Shown here: one piece after another, positions 59,982 through 64,000 of the stretch
Position numbering within the stretch: position 1 is the first letter of the stretch
Layout of the letters: each line of letters opens with the position of its first letter
NCBI GenBank assembly: GCA_040903745.1
Contig: JBBDUV010000100.1
Coordinates: 15,487-79,486, forward strand
Length of the DNA: 64,000 nt
Direction: 5' to 3'
Source of the DNA: M55B112 sp040903745
Lineage (GTDB): Bacteria > Bacteroidota > Bacteroidia > Bacteroidales > GCA-2748055
Position numbers and translations under genes: made by a program
Notes under the pieces: generated by a model
The model's database searches: none
Told to the model about the DNA's origin: nothing
The model's input: only the letters and a program-made list of their open reading frames with translations

Positions 59982-60698
59982 TTAATTTTCCGGAAAATAT
60001 AATGGATTTCTTTCATTAAATTTTCGGATATATACAAATTTAAATTGTTTTTTCTTTTTCCTCCTCAGGGCTGCGTACTCATCGTGTAGTTCCGGGTCAC
60101 GCATAAGCAGAACCTCTACGGATGCCACATCAAACTCCATTAGTTTTCCGGTTTCAAAGTCGATCAGGTACTGTCTGACCTCAGTGGATGAATAGTTTGA
60201 GGAGGGTGATCTGTAATAGGGATTTTGATAGTAGCTATGCCTGTAATAGGGATCGTAATAACCGCTATTATAAGTTGTTAGTGTGGCAACAAAATGGCTG
60301 ATGCTACCAATGAAACTGATCCTGTGAAATCTGGATCCCAGGTTTACATAGAGCACCCCATTTCTTCCGTAACCCCAAATATTGGCTGTATTGAGTTCCT
60401 GCTTAACACCAAAATCGTCGTAAAAGACAATCCTTTTTTCCTGGGTAACTCTTTCTAAGAAATCACGTGAAAAGAGGTCCTCATTGGTTACCAGCCTCGT
60501 TTTTGGGATTGGATTATTCTGTTTGACGCTTTCAAAATTCGGGTAGATCCCCTCTCTGAATTTGAAGTCAGCCGAATATTTCACCATATCCTCCGGATCC
60601 TGTTGTCTGCTTTCTTCTGTCTGCGCGGACAACAAGCCGGGCAGGAATAAAAAGAACATCCCGCTGAATATGAATCTTCGATCCATCGTCTTCATCAT
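59982..60698 (-). CDS. Secreted protein of unknown function
   Basis: 238 residues; Met4 or Met6 could also start it. Signal peptide (to about residue 25, LSAQ). Blocks FREGIYPNFESVKQNNPIP and YDDFGVKQELNTANIWGYG suggest an enclosed beta-rich domain; a Tyr/Ser/Pro-rich loop (GYYDPYYRHSYYQNPYYRSP) sits in the middle and a basic stretch (RRKKKKQFKF) near the end. Not recognised. It follows citrate synthase by 46 bp and precedes the other unknown gene. Confidence 0.68.
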   Translation of the reverse strand: MMKTMDRRFIFSGMFFLFLPGLLSAQTEESRQQDPEDMVKYSADFKFREGIYPNFESVKQNNPIPKTRLVTNEDLFSRDFLERVTQEKRIVFYDDFGVKQELNTANIWGYGRNGVLYVNLGSRFHRISFIGSISHFVATLTTYNSGYYDPYYRHSYYQNPYYRSPSSNYSSTEVRQYLIDFETGKLMEFDVASVEVLLMRDPELHDEYAALRRKKKKQFKFVYIRKFNERNPLYFPEN

Positions 60699-60744
60699 AC
60701 AGTAAATATATCAAACTCCTCCAATCAGCAAGCTTAAGCCGGTC

Positions 60745-62067
60745 CTATTTTTTCGATTTCATTTTTGCATCCATTGCCATCTTCTCCAACATCTCGGTAG
60801 TAACTGATTTCGGTCTTTCGAGCGGATAGCCCAATGCCCTGTCCCATATCAGGTTGGCTGATATTCCGATGGATCTTCCAATACCAAAGAGCACGGTATA
60901 GAAATCATATTCGGTAACACCGTAATGCCATTGAATCACGCCTGACTGGGCATCGACGTTTGGCCAGGGATTTTTAGCCTTTCCATGCTCCTTGAGGATA
61001 TCGGGCACAACCTGGTAGAGCATATCTGTGTACTTGAAAAGCAGATCCTCTTTCAGGTGATTCAGGCTGAACTCTCTTTGCAGGGTATATCGCGGATCTG
61101 TCTTTCGGAGCACGGCGTGGCCGTAACCCGGTATCACCTGACCGGAATTAAGTGTATCCCAAACAAACTGTTTGATCTCCTCTTTGGTCGGAACTTTTCC
61201 ATCCATCCGATGCACCAGGTCCTGCAGCCAGCGTAGCACCTCCTGGTTTGCCAATCCATGCAGCGGTCCGGCAAGTCCATTGATCATCGCGGATATAGAA
61301 AGGTAAATATCTGATAAAGTGCTGCCTACCAGGTGTCCGGTATGAGCACTCACGTTTCCGCTTTCGTGGTCGGCATGGATAATAAAATGCATCCGGGCCA
61401 CATCGTCGTACGGTTTGGGAATTCCCATCATATGGGCAAAATTGCCACCCATATCCAAGTTGGGGCTTGATTGGATTCTATTGCCATCCCGGTAGAGTTT
61501 GGCATAGATATATGAGCCGATCTCAGGTAGTTTAGCCAATAGATTCAGGCTGTCTTCATACATCGGATCCCAATAATCATTTTTATTGATACCTGCATGG
61601 TATTTCTTTGAGAAGAAAGACTCCCTGTGCATGGTAAGAATAGCCGTCGAGAATATGGCCATAGGGTGAGAGATTGAGGGGAACGCGTCGATCACCTCAT
61701 AGACGTACCTGGGGAGTATTCTTCGCTTATTGAATTCATCAGCCACATCAGAAACTTCGTTATCAGTAGGAATTTCTCCTGTAAGCAATAGATACAAAGC
61801 ACCTTCTACGTAGGGCATTTCAGCACCGTTGGGTTTCGGCAACTTTTCAAAAACTTCGGGAAGTGTATATCCCCTGTATCGGATTCCTTCTTTAGGATCG
61901 AGGTAAGAGATATCTGTTACCAGGCTTTTCAGTCCCCTCATGCCGCCAATGGCTTGTCCGATGGTAACCTGATCGATCACCACATCACTATGATCCTTAA
62001 CCAGTTTTGCCGTTCTGGGTCTCCAATTATCAATCTTGTCCTTTAATTTTTGCTTTAGGTTTGACAT
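60745..62067 (-). CDS. gltA: Citrate synthase, eukaryote-like type
   Basis: 440 residues. Condenses acetyl-CoA and oxaloacetate. Active-site blocks: HADHESGNVSAHTGHLVGS, NGLAGPLHGLANQEVL and PGYGHAVLRKTDPRY. The sequence follows the mitochondrial form (GMRGLKSLVTDISYLDPKEG, YRGYTLPEVF) rather than the hexameric enzyme of Gram-negative bacteria. Separated from eno by a terminator; two unknown secreted genes follow. Confidence 0.94.
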   Translation of the reverse strand: MSNLKQKLKDKIDNWRPRTAKLVKDHSDVVIDQVTIGQAIGGMRGLKSLVTDISYLDPKEGIRYRGYTLPEVFEKLPKPNGAEMPYVEGALYLLLTGEIPTDNEVSDVADEFNKRRILPRYVYEVIDAFPSISHPMAIFSTAILTMHRESFFSKKYHAGINKNDYWDPMYEDSLNLLAKLPEIGSYIYAKLYRDGNRIQSSPNLDMGGNFAHMMGIPKPYDDVARMHFIIHADHESGNVSAHTGHLVGSTLSDIYLSISAMINGLAGPLHGLANQEVLRWLQDLVHRMDGKVPTKEEIKQFVWDTLNSGQVIPGYGHAVLRKTDPRYTLQREFSLNHLKEDLLFKYTDMLYQVVPDILKEHGKAKNPWPNVDAQSGVIQWHYGVTEYDFYTVLFGIGRSIGISANLIWDRALGYPLERPKSVTTEMLEKMAMDAKMKSKK

Positions 62068-62156
62068 ATTGTTACAAGTTAGACGCGAATTTTAAAATGT
62101 ATGACAATATACTATATATATAGAATTATATCAATGTTTGGATGAAAAAGTAACAT

Positions 62157-62188
62157 AAAAAAAACCTTGCAGAAATCTGCAAGGTTTT
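62157..62188 (-). terminator. Terminator of eno
   Basis: 13-bp perfect stem AAAACCTTGCAGA / TCTGCAAGGTTTT (62161-62188), followed on the minus strand by eight T. Confidence 0.9.
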
Positions 62189-62222
62189 ATTCTGTTTATT
62201 ATAATTAAAGAGAATACAGTTC

Positions 62223-63494
62223 TCAGTATCCGTAGATCGCCTTGTTGCCCAGCTCCTCTTCAATCCGAAGCAGCTGGTTATATTTGGCGATACGATCGGA
62301 TCGACTCAGTGATCCTGTTTTAATCTGTCCGGAGTTGGTTGCAACAGCAATATCGGCGATGGTAGCATCTTCCGTTTCTCCAGATCTGTGTGAGGTAACG
62401 GTTGTAAAACCTGCCCTGTGTGCCATTTCGATCGTATCAAGTGTTTCAGTGAGGGTGCCGATCTGGTTTACCTTGATCAGGATAGAATTTGAACATTTCA
62501 ATTCAATTCCCTTGCTCAGGTATTCAACATTGGTAACAAAGAGGTCGTCGCCGACAAGCTGACACTTATCACCTGATTTCGCAGTGTGAATAACCCAACC
62601 GTCCCAGTCGCCTTCATCCATACCATCTTCGATGGAATCGATCGGATATTTTTCAAGCAACTCATCCAGGTATGCAGCCTGTTCTTCCCTGTTCCTTTTG
62701 GCACCCTGCGGACCTTCGAACAGGGAGTAGTCGTACACACCATCCTTATAGAATTCTGATGCGGCACAATCGAGTGCGATGGTTATATCGGATCCCGGTT
62801 TGTAACCTGCCTTTTTAACCGCCTCCAGGATGCTGTCGAGTGCATCTTCAGTACCTTCAAGCCTGGGTGCAAATCCACCTTCATCGCCGACAGCTGTACT
62901 GAGTCCTCTGGCTTTAAGCACACTCTTCAGTGCATGAAACACCTCTGCACCCATGCGCAATCCTTCCCGAAAGGTTTTTGCGCCAACCGGGCGGATCATA
63001 AATTCCTGAAACGCTATAGGGGCATCGGAGTGTGAGCCACCGTTGATGATATTCATCATCGGTACCGGCAGGTTCTTGGCATTTACACCACCGATATACC
63101 GGTAAAGGGGCATATCGTGGTACATAGCAGCGGCCTTAGCAGAGGCAAGTGATACGCCCAGTATGGCATTAGCACCGAGTTTACTCTTTGTTTTCGTACC
63201 ATCCATCGCAAGCATTTTCTGATCGATGCCTACCTGGTCGAGTGCATCCATACCGATCATTTCCGGTGCGATCACCTTGTTCACATTTTCTACAGCTTTT
63301 AAAACACCTTTTCCAAGGTACCTGTTCTTATCTCCATCGCGCAATTCGAGGGCCTCGTTTTCACCGGTAGAGGCTCCGGACGGCACGGCTGCCCTGCCAA
63401 CAAAACCGCTGGCCAGGGTAACTTCAACCTCGATGGTTGGATTCCCTCTGGAATCAAGGATCTCACGTGCATGAACATCAACAATTTGTCCCAT
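62223..63494 (-). CDS. eno: Enolase
   Basis: 423 residues. Interconverts 2-phosphoglycerate and phosphoenolpyruvate. Signature blocks: EILDSRGNPTIEVEV, SGASTGENEALELRD, GDEGGFAP, EDGMDEGDWDGW, VGDDLFVTN, ILIKVNQIGTLTET and SHRSGETEDATIAD. Complete and flanked by a terminator on each side. Confidence 0.97.
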   Translation of the reverse strand: MGQIVDVHAREILDSRGNPTIEVEVTLASGFVGRAAVPSGASTGENEALELRDGDKNRYLGKGVLKAVENVNKVIAPEMIGMDALDQVGIDQKMLAMDGTKTKSKLGANAILGVSLASAKAAAMYHDMPLYRYIGGVNAKNLPVPMMNIINGGSHSDAPIAFQEFMIRPVGAKTFREGLRMGAEVFHALKSVLKARGLSTAVGDEGGFAPRLEGTEDALDSILEAVKKAGYKPGSDITIALDCAASEFYKDGVYDYSLFEGPQGAKRNREEQAAYLDELLEKYPIDSIEDGMDEGDWDGWVIHTAKSGDKCQLVGDDLFVTNVEYLSKGIELKCSNSILIKVNQIGTLTETLDTIEMAHRAGFTTVTSHRSGETEDATIADIAVATNSGQIKTGSLSRSDRIAKYNQLLRIEEELGNKAIYGY

Positions 63495-63549
63495 GATAAT
63501 TTTTTTTAATATTTATATATCAGTAAATTAATTTCAACTAAAGAGAAAA

Positions 63550-63578
63550 GGGATAAAGCACCAAAGACACTTCATCCC
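63550..63578 (-). terminator. Probable terminator of rplQ
   Basis: Minus strand GGGATGAAG ... CTTTATCCC stem with one mismatch, followed by TTTTCTCTTT. It lies between rplQ and eno. Confidence 0.5.
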
Positions 63579-63607
63579 CTCGCAGAATTATAGCGCTTTG
63601 TATTAGA

Positions 63608-64000
63608 TTATTCTTTTTTTCCCTTTTCCTCAGAAGATTCATCCTCTTTTCCCTTTTCGGGTTCCTCAGAAGAATCACTTTTCAAAGGTTCGTCGGCAGA
63701 GGCAGTATCTTCAGTTTTCTTTTCTGCTGCAGGTGCCTCCTTAACAAGTTCATCTGCATTTTCAACTTCAGGAGACTTTTCGGAGGATGCTTCTGCTACC
63801 GGTTGGTCATCGGCTGACTTTTCATCAGATGCTTCTGCTACCGGTTGGTCATCGACTGACTTTTCATCAGATGCTTCTTCTGTTACGGTCGATGGTGCCG
63901 TTTCATCTTCCTGGGATCTCTTTTTACCTCCCCTTCTTCTTCCTTTTGAAGATTTGGTTGCAGCAGACTTATCGGCCAGCATCACTTCGTTATAGTCTAC
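63608..64000 (-). CDS. rplQ: 50S ribosomal protein L17, 3' part, with long acidic tail
   Basis: Runs off the window end; 130 residues visible. The frame opens with VDYNEVMLADKSAATK and SSKGRRRGGKKRSQ, which matches the C-terminal end of Bacteroidota L17 (ELVDYNE..., basic RRRGGKK block). It then has about 95 residues of Glu, Asp, Ser, Ala and Lys, with a 42-bp tandem unit (DEKSVDDQPVAEAS and DEKSADDQPVAEAS). Bacteroidota L17 often carries an acidic tail; this one is long. The L17 core lies outside the window. Confidence 0.8.
   Translation of the reverse strand, partial: VDYNEVMLADKSAATKSSKGRRRGGKKRSQEDETAPSTVTEEASDEKSVDDQPVAEASDEKSADDQPVAEASSEKSPEVENADELVKEAPAAEKKTEDTASADEPLKSDSSEEPEKGKEDESSEEKGKKE

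Noticed and set aside
1..64000. tRNA, rRNA or known riboswitch
   Set aside because: Gene-free stretches were read for T-loop, anticodon-stem and common aptamer cores; none was convincing.

Overview
The window comes from a member of the Bacteroidota, most likely a free-living Bacteroidales/Marinilabiliales-type bacterium. Evidence: gldD and gldE next to ssb and mutY, a PorP/SprF-family protein, a secreted peptidase with a type IX secretion C-terminal domain, a tricorn-like S41 peptidase, a PcrB-type geranylgeranylglyceryl phosphate synthase, an OlsF-like two-domain acyltransferase, an mS38/COX24-like micro-protein, and many promoters with the Bacteroidota -7 box TAnnTTTG. No tRNA, rRNA, CRISPR array, transposase or phage gene was seen. 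Two runs of exactly 100 N (1571-1670, 26056-26155) are scaffold gaps, both inside tandem repeats.

Layout. 1-11.2 kb is an accessory stretch: a DUF4143 AAA ATPase, a HigA-like regulator, hipBA, a PorP/SprF protein, a hybrid histidine kinase, an orphan small antitoxin-like gene and a DUF2281-PIN pair, separated by arrays of a dispersed hairpin repeat. 11.2-22.2 kb: a Skp-like protein, a glycosyltransferase swollen by low-complexity inserts, pruA, divIC, a second hybrid kinase, lnt and a ParE-type toxin pair. 22.5-34.5 kb: an OlsF-like acyltransferase, an M19 dipeptidase lipoprotein, a patatin, an OmpA-family protein, superoxide dismutase, a cupin lipoprotein and a tricorn-like protease. 34.7-46 kb: ychF, a secreted M14 peptidase, an inactive-looking PafA relative, then a six-gene minus-strand operon (mutY, ssb, gldE, gldD, a phosphopantetheinyl transferase, pcrB) divergent from HU and the mS38-like gene. 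46-64 kb: ribonuclease G, dsbD, an ECF sigma/membrane/Spy-like operon, a VWA protein, transketolase, hutH, hisS, two unknown secreted proteins behind a eukaryote-type citrate synthase, enolase and the 3' end of rplQ.

Three themes stand out. (1) A dispersed repeat with a roughly 51-bp unit has a hairpin that switches between GCTCC/GGAGC and GCCCC/GGGGC, which is compensatory covariation; it abuts gene ends, sits just upstream of promoters and flanks every toxin-antitoxin-like locus here. (2) Low-complexity in-frame insertions or extensions occur in conserved proteins: a GT2 enzyme, YchF, the Fe-S loop of MutY, the SSB linker and the L17 tail, several built from short in-frame tandem units of 15 or 42 bp. 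(3) The PafA-like protein lacks most zinc ligands and catalytic residues, so it is probably a pseudoenzyme. A second motif, CCTCATCATTGG, recurs in three intergenic regions, and the last codons of hutH are repeated twice more after the gene.
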